Positions 22,976 through 36,347 of a stretch of DNA of 64,000 bases are shown here, piece after piece. The translations under genes were made by a program, and so were the position numbers. The DNA lies in the NCBI GenBank assembly GCA_907163375.1, contig CAJQUW010001420.1, positions 62,001 to 126,000 on the forward strand. Direction: 5' to 3'. How positions within the stretch are numbered: the first letter of the stretch is position 1; each line of letters opens with the position of its first letter. This stretch comes from Prostheceraeus crozeri. Taxonomy: Eukaryota > Platyhelminthes > Polycladida > Euryleptidae. Under the pieces are notes generated by a model. That model saw only the letters and a list, made by a program, of their open reading frames with translations, was not told where the DNA came from and did not search any database.

Positions 22976-25136
22976 TTAGATTGCAAAAAAAGAACACACA
23001 AATGATCAGATGCTATGAATCGTATCCAAATAATACATCTGACGATTGCTGCTTCAAATATCGAGGTCCTCAATGGATTTTTCTATCATTTGTTCATATG
23101 CTGCCTTTGTGATTGATAACGCCTGACGATACACACATTCAGTGTTTTTCAGCTAGTGGATGTTTTCAAATTTTTGATGAGCGGATCAGCAAGCGAAAGA
23201 ATAATTCTTTGAGCGGAAGTTGTGCGAGATTTTTATGAAATTGCAGTCTTTACTTCCAAACTTTTCCATAGAAGACCGATATACCTATGGACTATGTTTT
23301 TCATACCTATATCATTTATTATTATATTATTACATACTACCTATATTTTTCATGAATGAAAATTTCAAGATCATTCAGTACAGATAAATGAAAGAATGAG
23401 TTTTATAATTTTGTAGAATTCGGAGTTTCCTTTTTCAGTTGGAAGATGCTGCATGTCAATTGCTAGTCCAGAAAAAAGTTGCAGCTGTTCAAATTTGAGC
23501 ATCTTCAAAATTTCCGAAACTGCATTTTTTCAGGAGAGTTTAAGTTTACATCATGAATCAATTATGAAATTGGTTTGAATTATATTTATGACATTTCTAA
23601 TCATCAATAGAGCCTGATGTATGGTTAGAAGAAGGTCAATACACAGCACATTTCATTTCTGTAATAAAGCAAAATTCAAGAATTTTTATTATTTTCACTT
23701 AAAATCTCTCTAACTCAGAATAGGAAAAAACTCGAAGGTGTTAATTTTAGAAGAATTTTATAAAAATTGCGTCAATTTCTTCAGGTCATGTTGTTTACAT
23801 CTTTTTCTGATGCTAGTTGGAAAATCAAGATTAAGATTATCTTAATATTTATTGCTTCTCAACAACAACACAAGTCACTACTCTGTGAGAAGGCCGTTCT
23901 GAAATATTCACTGAGAAGGAATTTACATGTATGTATGACATTTAATACAGATGTTGAAAATATGATATTGAGAAAACTGGTCGATTTGTGATGCAGCAGA
24001 GAGAGGGACACAGAATAGTAATCAGCTGAACTTCGTGCCTACTCGTGCCTTGTGTTGGTTAGAATTGATGCCAAAATTTCGTGACTAATTCAAGCAAAAT
24101 TTCGTGTCCTAGAGTTTGCAGTGTAGTACTTGATTTTATCTTTCGACGCACGATAGCTAAAGAATAATAATCGGACGTGCGTGGAAAGATAAAATCAATT
24201 TTATTTTCTTTAATCAAAGTATGTTTCAAATGTTCTACAATAATTTTCCTTGTCACTTGAGAATGACTGCATGGCGCACTGACTAAGTTACATGTCATAG
24301 TTAATAGTCAATGAATAATTATAAAGCAATTTATAGCTTGATTTTCCAACTCATATCACAAATATCATGGATTAATGCACATTCCAACAATCTTACCGAC
24401 ATATTTTTGTGCACTGAATCAAACAGCGTCTTTATAAACCAAGACAACGCTTTAACAAGGTTGTATAAATTCAGAATTTAGTTATTCAACTAATATCGGT
24501 GAATATAGTAACCAAAAATTCACAAGAATAAGTGACTAATTAGAGACAAAAATGAACAGCTCTAGTTCTAGTGTGAGAAATTGCAATTATTATACTTAGA
24601 AAATTGATAATTATCCAAACCAAGTTGAAATTTAGAGCCAAAATTTGTCACTCAGTCAACAATTTTCCAGTATGAAATCAGTAATAGACTTTACAAATAT
24701 ACCCACTTCACTTTTACATGTAACTTCTTGCGCCACACGATGCAAAGATAAAAGCAAAAAGGAGTAAGGCAGGTCAGAAAAGTTTCATCAATGAAATCAA
24801 GAAGAAAAAATTCAAAACTTTTCGAAAGAATTTTTAAAATGATTTTCTTCGAACGGTTCCCTTATTGCGCTTACCAACACAACAAAGTTTTTTCAAGGGT
24901 CAAGCTTATCCTCATAACTAGCGCAGAAAATCAGCTAATTCTGGCAACGCTAGCAACTTCGAAAATGTAAAAAGCATAATTTTTAGATGAAATATCAAAC
25001 CGAGTCCCCACATTTCTATGTTACTGAATGAAATGCGACCAAATTTGGCATAATTCCTATTTTATTTCACTCTCGATGGCTCTTGAGGTCATGGAAATGA
25101 TTGAAATGAGTTTGAAATGCATTGCTGCCCGGCGTT
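22976..25136. other. no gene seen
   Basis: AT-rich non-coding sequence upstream of troponin T. The frames at 23767 and 24059 have no recognisable domain or splice context. GTTTGCAGTGTAGTAC near 24116 resembles a MITE A/B terminus, but no partner end is evident. Confidence 0.45.
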
Positions 25137-25140
25137 GGAG

Positions 25141-25141
25141 G

Positions 25142-25167
<26 letters not shown>
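25141..25167. repeat. (TA)n microsatellite
   Basis: About 13 TA units just left of the hairpin repeat. Similar TA tracts border the inverted element at 36.3-38.9 kb. Confidence 0.9.
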
Positions 25168-25172
<5 letters not shown>

Positions 25173-25206
25173 AATGAAAAGCACCAAAAATGGAGAAATA
25201 TATAGT

Positions 25207-25523
25207 AATTATCGTGACCAAAGAGAGTATAAATGAAAAGACCAATAGTAACTAAAATACCCAACCGGTTTCTGCCTCTTCGAGGCTTCTCAAGGGCTGC
25301 AATGAACTATATTTGCATAGTTAACTCAAAATTATACATTCGAAAATTATGGTATGTAGAGATGAAACACAACTTCTCACAAATAAAGATATGTTGCCAT
25401 ATCAGATAAGGACTGCAATATAGTTCATTGCAGCCCTTGAGAAGCCTCGAAGAGGCAGAAACCGGTCGGGCATTTTAGTTACTATTGGTCTTTTTATTTA
25501 TACTCTCTTTGGTCACGATAATT
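25207..25523. mobile_element. inverted repeat with Penelope-like terminal hairpins
   Basis: Arms 25207-25318 and 25409-25523 are close inverted copies separated by ~90 bp. Each arm holds GCCCTTGAGAAGCCTCGAAG followed by AGGCAGAAACC, a stem-loop bracketed by TGAGAAG and GAAAC, and then TTTTAGTTACTATTGG. Sequences of this design are known at the ends of Penelope-like elements, where hammerhead ribozyme motifs occur. No protein part is present, so this looks like a fragment of two inverted ends. Confidence 0.6.
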
Positions 25524-25550
25524 GCGTCATTATATGCTAGAATTCTCACC

Positions 25551-25858
25551 GTGCCAGATAGCCATGAACCGTTGTCCGTCTCTCCAGTATGAGAATCCAT
25601 TAATGACTGAATTGGTAAACTGATATTTCAAATCATTTTTTGATAGAAATCGGAATTTTAAATCTATTCACATTTTGCAAACATTCAAAGACTTTCAAAC
25701 TTTTCATGAATTAAGATCTATTGACAGAGATAACTTTCATTGACTTCAATAAAAGTCAATCAAAGATTTCTTCGTCTCTCCATTATCTGTGACTAACAGC
25801 GATCAAGAATTACAATATTCAGACTTCTCAATAGTTGCATGCAATAGCATCATGGATT
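25551..25858. repeat. dispersed repeat, copy 1 (inverse of 62565-62880)
   Basis: This matches the far right of the window in opposite orientation: ATATTTCAAATCATTTTTTG, CTATTCACATTTTGCAAACA and GTCAATCAAAGATTTCTTC. No coding frame is evident. Confidence 0.8.
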
Positions 25859-28117
25859 TCGCGGGCAGAAAAATCAGACAGTCGCGGCTGCTAACGGAGC
25901 CTCGTCCATGTCTGCTATTACTGCCCTAAATATCCATGACATAATGCTACAATATCATCCTAACATGAGTTGGTACAAAAAATCGGCTCAATCCTCCCAC
26001 TTTAACCAAAGATCTTTGACTTTAAAAATTCAAGGGTTTGTGCTAAAGATGAATAGCAGACTTAGCCCCCCCCCAGGACTTCGTTGCATTTCATTCAGCT
26101 GCATAGAAAGCCAGGGATTCCATCCGTCCAATTGTCAGCAAAACGCACTTTTTCAGACAATTGACACTTCTAACACTGTCAAATAATTCTGTATTTCTAG
26201 TGCCCACCTATGCTTGGAAGATATTGGGTCTCATGCCAAGCTTGGCTACATTTCACTGAGCAACATGGAAATGTAAGAAAAAAACTGTCGTTGGCAAAAA
26301 CCGAGCATTTAAGATTCTTGAGGATGTCTGTCAGAGTGAGCTGATTTCCTGTGCCAACCCATGTTATGGTGAGGCTGATCGTCGTATGAAGTTTGGTTGC
26401 CATGAAACGCATAATAACGAACTACGAGGACTCGGATGAATCGTTCAGTGAAAGTGGATGTCTTTTTCAGTGTGGACATCTGGAAATTTATTTTTGAACA
26501 TTCTTCTCTCCTTCCTGATCGGAAAGCATATTAATAATCAACAGCACCGATCGCACGCTGCTTCATGTGTTGAGTTGTGTTTTGCAGCATTCACATGCAT
26601 GTGGCTGTGTTCCAATGTTTTTGGAAACAGCAATTTTTACTCATTGAATTGAAGGCATTTTCATCTGTTTTCATGATATAATTTATTGTCTCACACGGGA
26701 GGTTGACCATTTGTTGAAAAGTATGAAAACAGAAGTTCTCTCCCAAATTGCGAATTTATATTAAACAGAAAGTTACCTTAGCCAAGGCCAATGCTCGAGC
26801 TCTCCTCTCACGCTGTACGGAGGCAGTTTAGTTCTTGTTTTTTTATAACTTTTTATATACTTTTATAGTGTGTATGCACATCATACTATCTCTGTAAATA
26901 TAGTTTTAGTAACATATCTCTGTATGTCATATTAAATATTGAAATAAAACACCTTGAAACCCGACATATCGTCGTCGTGCCGACTTGTTCACGGGAAATA
27001 GCCGTCTGTGCAATAAAATCAGCTTTATGTAGAACATTTGTTATTTGTTCAACAGCGCACAATCAAGTTGTTTGTTTTGTTAGTTCAGGTTTGCATAAAT
27101 CTGATAAATCTACGTTTCTGACACTATCTGATAGATATATTGGTTGCAACGACGGTAGTATTGTTCAAGGTAAATATAGTCAACAGTAAAGTATGTCTAT
27201 GTAAGTAGTAAAACGGAAAAATAAATAATATGTAAATAATATGTCGTAAAGTAAATAAAATCAAGAATAGACGTATGGAATGTTCTGAAAAGGGCGCTTT
27301 TATTGTCTTGCTTCTGATTTCATGATAAAATTTGAGTCTGACTTTCTGAAAAAACTAAAATGCAATCGTTGCACAATTTCTGCATTGTGGACTCTTTTCT
27401 TAGTCGCATCAGTTAGCACTCAGATTCGGTGCTCTTTCTAATACTCATTTCTGTGGCTTCATGAATAGCAGTGATTTGAATACAATGGTCACGCGAAATT
27501 TTAAAAGCTATGAAAGTTTTTCTCCGAGGCAGACAGTGTGTGGTGTGACGAGTCGCGAGAAGTTTAATGCAGCTTCACTAAATTAAGTTAACCCGTGGAA
27601 ACGGAGCTTAGGCTTTGTAAATGATAGCAATGTTGCATCTGTACTCATCATTTCCATTCATTTTCAAGTGGAATAAATGTGACAAATTTCCATGTCATTT
27701 CTGAGTGTGTTTAATTAGTTTTGTGTCATTTTCTTCAGCTTTTCTTGTTGTCTTCATCGATTCAGTCAAAATCGAATGGTCAAAAGTGAGAGCATGACAA
27801 CTCTCCCAGACATGGACATGGTGAGCAAAAGTGAAGTTCTGATACATCTGAAGAAGAATTAGAAGATTAAAATCTTCAGGATTAAAAAATTTTGTTACTT
27901 TTCATGCGCAATCACGAGCGCAACATTGGAAATTTTGTTGCAAATGAGCATGCAGTTAATTCTCCCTGTAAGCATGCAAAGGCTTATTGACGCTTAATCC
28001 AAAATGTAGTCTTTCACACACTTCGTATTTGATGATTCTAATAAAATATATTAATATCACGGGAGGAGAGAGAGAGACATAAATCAAGCATTCACTCTAC
28101 CGAAGAGTTCCTGCAGC
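25859..28117. other. no supported gene; upstream of the ependymin-like gene
   Basis: This holds several chance frames (25908, 26197, 26458, 26977) with no domain. A C9 run lies at about 26068. AATAAA words occur near 26941. One possible 36-nt minus exon at about 26777-26812 was considered and not accepted. Confidence 0.4.
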
Positions 28118-28249
28118 ATGTCATCAATTTTATCTTATTGTATTTCTGCTGTGGTCATATTGATAGGCGTCTTTGTTGTTGACGTCTGTCCGCAACTCTG
28201 CTGCACAGCCAAGCGTTATTCCGTGACTATGAAAGCGTATGAGAATGGG
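28118..28249 (+). CDS. ependymin-related secreted protein, exon 1 (signal peptide)
   Basis: ATG at 28118 opens a 44-codon exon ending in phase 0 at a donor GTAAGA. The first ~22 residues (MSSILSYCISAVVILIGVFV...) form a hydrophobic signal peptide. The mature part starts CPQLCCTAKRYSVTMKAYEN. Ependymin-family proteins begin just after the signal with a Cys-Pro/Cys-Cys motif (C.x.P..CC.P), and this fits. They are secreted, disulphide-bonded glycoproteins of extracellular matrix or fluid with a lipid-binding-like fold. The next exon is assigned at 33548, where the phase matches. The short length and the missing tryptophan of the usual 'QWEG' motif leave some doubt. Confidence 0.6.
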
Positions 28250-31200
28250 GTAAGAACTTTCATTCTATTATGATAACTATTATGATCAGGGCCATTACTT
28301 TCCGCCGCCAAATGTTTGAAATTCCGCGGCATGAAAAGTACAAGTAAAATTCTTCAAAAGTCCACAATTCATAACATTTCAAAGACATAATTTCAATGAA
28401 TCATTTTCGCCCAGGTCAAATGAATTGTTCATGTGGTCCTTTCTTCAAAAGACAGAAGAATAACAGTGACCGTTCGTTTGGATTTTTCGCAATGAAATGA
28501 GGCGTTTTATGCACATGTACAGTACAAAGTTCTTTATGAAACCTAATGATTTGCATCGCATTATTATCGTTCAAGAGGGAAATATTTGTTTTGGCGAATG
28601 CCGAAGTGTCCCCTCGCGGCAGTTAAAGGATCAATTTTGACGATAGATAAATGATGCTGCCATGATAAATTCATGTTAATTCCTCGATATCCGTTGTACA
28701 GCTCCGTAAATACATGTACATGGCCCTGGTTATGATATCTATAATTCTATGAGATGTACACGTGCCGCGAGCCGATATATTTTGGAAATATTTAAGTGTC
28801 TGAAGGGCGGGTGAAACATGGGTAAAACGTAACTAGACCGCCATACACATAGCATGCTCCCAAATGATAGACTACACAGGGTGCGGCATGAAAAGGTGAC
28901 TATTTCTATTGGTGAAAGACTTCGACGTGATGATTATCGTTTAAGTGAAGAGTTGGAATCAGCTTTTTCGCTCACTCGTTCTTCTTCTTATCTTCGTTTC
29001 TTAGCTTTCGAGTTCACATACTTTATATGTGCTGTATATTACACTCTCATCCTCAAATTCATACTCATCCTCATCGTAATGTTGATTATGACAATAGAGA
29101 TGCGTTTTGGCTTCAAAAGGAGACCTCATTTGTTAGTTTCCGTTGCATAATTAGAAAGTTATACTATAAAATAGAATTTAGTCACATTTTCTATGTCACA
29201 CAGTGTAGAGCGTTCACTGTAATAGAGATAAACAGTATCATCAATAGGCCTACACTGTTGAGGAAACATTCATTTATATTTGCCACTATAGCTCTGATTA
29301 AAGTAGCAATAGTAGCACTGCAATCATCTGAATATTCCAGGTTGTATGGATGCCGTTGACTGCTATTGACGGAAGGTGGTTCATCATAGGTTGAAAGAAA
29401 AAATATAAAATGCACTCCCTGTGATTCATCCGTAAAAGTTTAATGCTAAAAGTATATACAGGAGACAGACGTTTCCTCCTGTTTATACCTTTAACATTCA
29501 ACTTTTGCGGATAAATCTCAGGGAGGGCATTTTGCATTTTTTCTTCGAAACTATGTATGGATGCCATTTTAATACGTAGCTATGCTTACACCTTAAGCTA
29601 ATGCATTTCCTACTATACGCCTACTATCCTATTGACTTTCTTAGACTTGAATGAAATTTCGAGAACAACGTTTATCGCAGCGCACGCCTTCAACGCCTGT
29701 AAGAAAAAGTGTAAGAGAAATTGAAATTTTCCAGGATTTTGCAATCCCTAGCAATAGCTCTATAAAGAAGCATGACAACTTTGCATTACAAACACCAATT
29801 ATATCAATTATTCAGGGAAACCATATTAGTTCCCAGTAACACAAATTGTCTTGACCAATTAATTATGAGCCTGTGATTAAATGTGATGAAAATAAAGAAA
29901 AGAATTTTTGATTTGTGCAACAATTTACGAAACGGTAAATATTGACCTCGCATTTTTTCTGGTGCCATAGCTCCCTCTATTCAAATTCACAAGTATACAA
30001 CATTTGATATTTTAATGAATAAAAGAGACAATGAATTTTTCACATTCTTTATTTGAAAAATTATTGATGAACTTTTGACTGATTAACTTAGGATATATTA
30101 ATTCAACATTTTCGAAAACTTTTTTCATTTTAACAAAACGTGCAGCAAATAAATGCTTTTTTGGCTTATTGATTCTCTCAAGAGTGAGTTTTGGAAAAAT
30201 ATTCGTCTATAGTTGTGTTCTACAATCATGTCAAATGGATCAACTGCACCTCAATTTGGCTAGGATTGGTCATTCTTAACGTTGTAAACTATCAAAAAGA
30301 TTGCTGCAGGTGTCTCAAGAATTCAAGATAGGTCCAATCATAGAGTAGGTATATTAGGTAACGTGGTAACTCCGCATTTATTAAATCCATCCCCATTGTG
30401 TATACACTTTCGATTTTATTAAATGAACTCTAGGGGGATATAGTTGGCAATAGTTACCGAAATGTGAGATATAAATATTTACGCAGTTTTAAAGAAATTA
30501 CAACGGAATTGACTGATCATGACAGTAATGCAGACGGAATGATGGTATTTCACAGATTCTCCTTTTCATGACATCCTTGGAGATTTAATGTTTGTTAAAG
30601 TAGCAATTCGATGGGTTTCTATTATTTTCATGCTGAACCTCAGGAGTATTTTCTTAAGCGTGATTATGTGGCAACCTGCCACTGGCAGAGCAAAATCACA
30701 TAATCAAAGATAATGATTTCAATTAACTTTGAAAGATGTAAATGGGTCCACATCACTATTCAGATTCAAGAAAGGAAACATGAATTTAGTGAATCATAAA
30801 ATCATGACGTTGAAAATTGAATTAAAAACTTGAAATTTCAGCCAAGGAAGCACGAATAATATCGCGACTTTTCCATGAAGACTTCCATTATAATACGGAT
30901 CATGGAATTCCCTTGATAATCAGCTTGATTTCCGCTTAGTTTGGATGCTTATTAGCAAATATTCATTCCTTTTGATATCCTACTTACATAGGGGCGTCAG
31001 TCGTTAGTATATAAATTGGCAAAATTTTGACTTTTTAAAAACTGCTCAAATAATTTTTTGGACCACGGGAACGTTATCTCCGCAAATAACTGAATCTTTT
31101 CATATAAAATTTTCACTGTATACGTACAGATACTTTTTGAGTCCACACTCTACCTATATATCCCTACTCTATGGGTCCAGTATTTTGCCTCTCAATTTCA

Positions 31201-33547
31201 AAGTCTCACAGCATTGTGAAAAATTGATGCAATTTACAAGAGAGATCATTCGTTGTGAAATGAGAACACAATTACATTATATACTGGACCAGACAGTGTG
31301 AAATAATATCAGAAAAGAAAAGCAAAATCACGACATAAATCATAAAAAGGTTAATATGATATTGCTTATAAAAGTGACAGTAGAACCTTAGTATTGCAGA
31401 AAATACCCAATGAGATCTAGAGTGCTACAGAAGCCGAAGCTGACATTCGGCGCACTCATTCTTTTTGCATAAGTAGGCGGACGATGACAACAAAGATATT
31501 AAGGTTGTAAGAGGATTTTTGCCAGACCCGGCATGCGTGTGCTATGATTGCAGTTATCGACTGATCGACTATATGACAAAAATCAAGATGTTTGTTGCTT
31601 TGCTATATTTTCACCGTTGACTTTGTCAAGGTTAATGATGAAATGGACAGCATACATAGAGTTGAGGAATTAATCAAAATTCAAAAACTTACATGCGGAC
31701 TTATTTGTATACAATGTTTTAAGTTGAAAACATTTAAGTTAAAAGCATTGTTTATTTTGTCGTAGCGATGGTTCTTCCGAAAACCTACTACATGTACAGC
31801 TCCCTCCGCCGATCCTAATCATTCTATCTAGCTAATTTTTGCTGTCGATGCAGTCGACTTGATGATGTAAGACATCATTGACAGATAAATGCCGCTGATT
31901 TTGTAGATGAATTTAGCATCAGCCAACGTCAATGAACACCTGTAGATTGCATTGCTACGACGAGAAGGCATTTTATAGCTCGCTCCTGAATTTGGGCCGT
32001 TTTACTTAATTTCATATTCCTTGACGCACAAGAAAATCTCAATCCCTTCGTTGAGTCGAAACAGTCGGAAGCACCATTAGTGATTTGTCTGACGATGATC
32101 TACATATTGTGAAGCCCGAAGTCGGATGATTAAGCAATGTTTCTACTTCGCAAGTCTTCGCAAGCAATGTCCCTATTAATTCATTTTATATTTTATTTTT
32201 ATTACTACTCCCGCCAAGTTCATATTTAGCAATTTTGTATTATGCATATCGTGATATCTCCATGTCTTTATTGTTTGCTTCATCTCTATTGTCTTACTTT
32301 ATCATATGTCTATATCTATGCATCCTATTGTTGATTGCTGTACGTATTGCATGCATAGAGATGAGAATCTTACATTCCACGCATGTGAATACTCTTCGAG
32401 TCCGCGTTCGTTTTGTGTCCCGTCACTTCAGTTCTGCCATTGGGAAAGTCTGTTCAAGACGAAATATCTGGCATTACATTTATTTTGGCTTCAAACAGCG
32501 TTATTTTGGTTTCTGTCTGATACACGGGGTAGCCTACAGAGAGAGAGGCATGCGTTCTCAACGCTCTTTATTGCGTCATACTAATCTTCTGCACGTTTAT
32601 GTTTTGATTGTTTGAACATAGTATTAAGACTGTATTGAATTTCCGTCATAAAGTTTTTGTTCCTTACTTATTTTCAGCTTATTGCATTTATCAAAAACTC
32701 ACCATAGATCCACGACGGGTCAAACAAGACTTGATAGAATAAACTATTTTCTATTAATCAATTTTTTCATTGTACTGATGATAAGAATCTTATAAATGCA
32801 GTATGATGATGCAAGCCTTTCAGTAAGCGATGGTAGGGTAGTTGTAGGACTACTTATGCAGCTCAGAGCACTTGAATTGAATTTTAATAATTTGGCGCAG
32901 GGGATGATATCAGAAAATCCCCCCAATGAAAATCCTGGCTACGCGCCTGATGGAGATAGTTGAGTGTGTATTGCCATAAAACTTAATCGCACACAACGCT
33001 TCTGCAGAACAATACGATGAATCATTTTCCACGTGAATTCTTCTCCCGATGATTTGAACCGAATCCTAATAATCGTAACCGATGATTGATTTCTGAATTT
33101 TAAAAAATTCATGGTTTATCATCAATCTCATAAAGGCGCGAATTAAAATTTTCTGTATTGAAAACATATTTCAACACATGCTGTTTTCAAAAATTGCATT
33201 ACAATTGCATGTGCAAGAAAGTATTGTGAAAATTTGATCAATTAGATTGAAAAGATATTATGCGAAATTGCATAAATATTGAACAGCTTATACATTGATA
33301 AGTATATAAGCAGTTAATGAAAGAAAGAGTTTGAACAGACGCTGAAAAGTTATCTTCGTTGCTTGATTTATTCAAAAGATTTTTCCAAACTCCTCATCAC
33401 TGTTCACAGCATTATATTTTCAGTATTAATGATATCACAATAGAGCTCGAATGAGCTTTCGTGCGCAAATATGTAAAACTTGAATGAAAAATCTACGAAA
33501 ATAAACAATTGCGTTCTCCAGTTCTATGGTTAACCCTTTTGCTTCAG
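28250..33547 (+). other. large intron of the ependymin-like gene
   Basis: 5.3 kb without another convincing exon. It contains the hairpin at 29.4 kb and chance frames (28854, 29027, 32235, 32306) rich in Leu/Ile/Phe but without recognisable domains or consistent splice sites. A missed small in-phase exon cannot be excluded. Confidence 0.45.
29395..29552. repeat. foldback hairpin, ~70-bp imperfect arms
   Basis: AAAATGCACTCCCTGTGATT...ATATACAGGAG pairs imperfectly with CTCCTGTTTATA...TCTCAGGGAGGGCATTTTG around a ~10-base loop. The opposite-strand frames at 29191-29567 are a consequence of this palindrome. Confidence 0.7.
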
Positions 33548-33752
33548 GTTCTGAGTTATACCGCTACCTCATCAGTGGATTTCAGAAAGAATATTAGAGC
33601 CTTATCTGACGTCCAAGAGGCAGTGGAACCAAAGAAAAATATAACAAAGGTTGTTTGGAACTATGTAGAGAAGACGATGTACACTATGTATACAAATGGA
33701 ACTTGCACGCGGTCTGAAGATGCGACTCCTTTCGTCCGAACTTGCAACAGAA
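33548..33752 (+). CDS. ependymin-related secreted protein, exon 2
   Basis: A strong acceptor (ACCCTTTTGCTTCAG) precedes 33548 and a donor GTAAGC follows 33752. The frame enters in phase 0, matching exon 1, and leaves in phase 1 after 68 codons. The product runs VLSYTATSSVDFRKNIRALS, then EPKKNITKVVWNYVEKTMYT, then MYTNGTCTRSEDATPFVRTC. This follows the ependymin pattern: a 'YD..nqrvR' strand, a strand of the 'ilLYkdGvmy.I' type (here VWNYVEKTMYTMYTNG), and then a conserved Cys and a P(F/W) segment. NIT and NGT are N-glycosylation sites. The 3' exons are not recognised within the window. Family assignment is from pattern memory, with no search run. Confidence 0.62.
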
Positions 33753-36310
33753 GTAAGCTTGATATTTCATCTTTTATAATAATTCACTCAAATTTTTCAA
33801 AGTATTCAAATTACTTCTTCTGTATATTCCAATCTTGACAATTTTCCTGCGACGAATTTTTGTTCTCCTCTTCATTTTCTGAGCCTCTGCTCCGAACTTA
33901 TCAAAATTACCTGAGTATGGATATTTCTCGTATATTCTTTCCAATACTTGATTAATTCTGCACTTGGTTCCAAACAGTATCAAATTTATGCAGAAATAGC
34001 GACTAAGATCGTCCACTTTTGGTTATTGCATGCACTCTGTGCTTACTCGTCTGTCAACAGAATTTTTATTATACTATTACCATTATCATTTAAAACTGAG
34101 TATACGGTATCAGGTTTCATTGTTAATAATGTCTTTATTCCTGCTAATTGCTACAATATGGCTACTATTTTCTGATAATACAAATCAATGCATATCTTGC
34201 ATATGTCAGTGCATCCGAAAGGGGTCATTTTTTCTGTTCTCTCATTTGCTCGCTCATTTGGTGATTTTATTCGCTCATTGATTTTGCCATTCATTTTGAT
34301 ATTTCATAGGCCGTCTAGTTCATCCTTCATTCAGTAAGAAGTCAAATCGTTCAGTTCATTTCCGTCTAATGCTGCAGTTGCAGACACTTCCTGTTTATTT
34401 ATTTTTTTAATAACAGGGAATTAGCGATTTTGTGACTTAATAAGAAAACCTGTGTCAGATTAAATAAGCACAAACTCATTTAGCGTTTATACTTCCAAGT
34501 TTGAAAAGACCTCAACAATACTAATATTGCAACAGGTATTTGCAACAACTTGAGGCGGAATAATATGTCCCGAATGAAATGAATGTTTAGCATGCTTTAC
34601 TTTCTTTCCACGATAATATAATAATAACATATTAAAAAATCCATTCGATAAACTAGAGAGACCCGCTCGAAACTCCCCTGTGGGAACACATCTTGCTAAT
34701 ATCAACAGATTATCTGACGAGGTAGCGATTTTGTGGAAAATTTTTTTAAAGGTTCATTTTCGTGTAAAACTATCTCCACATGTGAAAATGATCATCATCT
34801 ATCCAAAAACATGTGTAAAATTAAAAAACGACAGTTGGCGAAAAAGTTGCTATAATTAGTTGGTAGATATTTGTCAACTAATGCGACCTGATTTTTCACC
34901 AACCGGCGAAATCGTGGATATTGTAGCAACCAATTAGTGGAAAGTATTAATGTTCGCATATTACCTTTACATGAAAATATATTGTATACTCAGTCTGATC
35001 TGATAAAAAGGGATCTTTTTTAAATCACGAAGGCTTAAACTAAAAAAGTATTTATCTTCCATAAATGTCGCAGTAAATACTATTATATTATTCGAATATT
35101 TGTCATTGTTGTAAATTATTGAATGTCAAGAGATGTTATGAAAATTGATATAAGCAGATTCTCTATATTCTCATCATTATCAGAGAATGATAGTCTGCTC
35201 TTATTTCTTAGATAGATTAGCCATATGTGGGTGATGGTCAGGAGGTGAGGGAGAAAATAGAGCTTCGGCTGTGAAGGCGGATTACTAAAGAAAATAAGAG
35301 AAATAGTCAAAAGTAAAAGGTGCCATACTGAGCGCGAATTGTCGCCGGCGAACTTCGTCAGCGAATATGCTAAAAATTATTACTGAACTATTGCATGATA
35401 ATATGTAGCTTATTACCTGCCAGCTTTCCGCCAGATTCGTTCCCACAGAGGATCATGCTCTTTACAAGAATCGAATCAATCATTGGATCATCTGTTAGAG
35501 ATAGGCCTTATCGACTCTTCGGCAAAATATAGATCCAAAAGGTCCTTTGATTGAAATTTTTGTTTTTTAGTGACTATCTGTGACACGAAGGCGCCGCAAA
35601 TTCTATTATTTGGTTCATGTTTTCATTATGTTTGTAATGTTGAACCAATACATTAAATTGAGACAATGCGGTCATTTCCAATCTTGAATCTCCAGATATA
35701 ACCCCTCAGACACCTGAAGGAGTCTAGTGGACCAAACAGCCATATTTTTCTATTTCACTTTTTGTACTGAAATTGTATCAACTGCCCATGTCCACGTAAA
35801 TTCATCATTTCTCACAATGATTCTGCGTTGCTTCATTTCAATTCAATCATGAGAAGTGTGGTGGATAGACCAAGGGAGTTCATTGGATCCCCCCGTCAGG
35901 TCTCAGAGAGCTTAATTGTCCTTTCAAAAACTCTACTTTCAGGTGATTTTGTGCATGTTCATGAAGGCACGCAATTGAAAATCTGTCAGGCTTTCCGTGG
36001 GAGCGGGATTTCACATGGGAATAATATTTTCAAGTATGGGAATTCCCATAAAAATGCGAGAAGCTTCAAGGGCTTATTATTTTTCTTGCATCTTTTGCAC
36101 GATTTCATAGTTAATAAATAGCTATGCAAGATAAGATGACAAACCCAAAAGAAAATCACGCATGGAATGACAGTGCGTAGATATTATTTTTATCCTTACG
36201 TGTTGCTGCAACAGAGGCTTTAGAGGTTTACATTAAATTGAGAAATAGAAATTAAGATTTTACGTAACATAATGCATATAATAGATCATATATAATTATA
36301 AATAAATTAA
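33753..36310. other. no supported exon (presumed intron of the ependymin-like gene)
   Basis: AT-rich non-coding sequence. Chance frames (33774, 33948, 34487, 35828) have no domains. I looked for a continuing ependymin exon starting in phase 1 and did not find one. Confidence 0.4.

Positions 36311-36347
<37 letters not shown>

Noticed and set aside
26777-26812. Possible 36-nt minus-strand exon reading RERRARALALAK between CCTCCGTACAG and GTAACT
   Set aside because: The splice-like borders are plausible, but there are no partner exons of compatible phase nearby and the gene would have no recognisable product.
26820-27000. LTR-like features: AATAAA, then CACCTTGAAACCCGACA
   Set aside because: No matching second repeat, primer site or coding region was found in the window.
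27738-27820. Possible plus-strand exon between TTTTCTTCAG and GTGAGC, upstream of the ependymin-like start
   Set aside because: It contains no supported frame. The signal-peptide exon at 28118 has its own ATG and does not need it. It could be 5' UTR, but nothing shows this.
32235-32615. 126-codon plus-strand frame with hydrophobic start, overlapped by a second 92-codon frame
   Set aside because: No acceptor/donor pair fits it into the ependymin-like gene, two frames are open at once, and there is no recognisable family.
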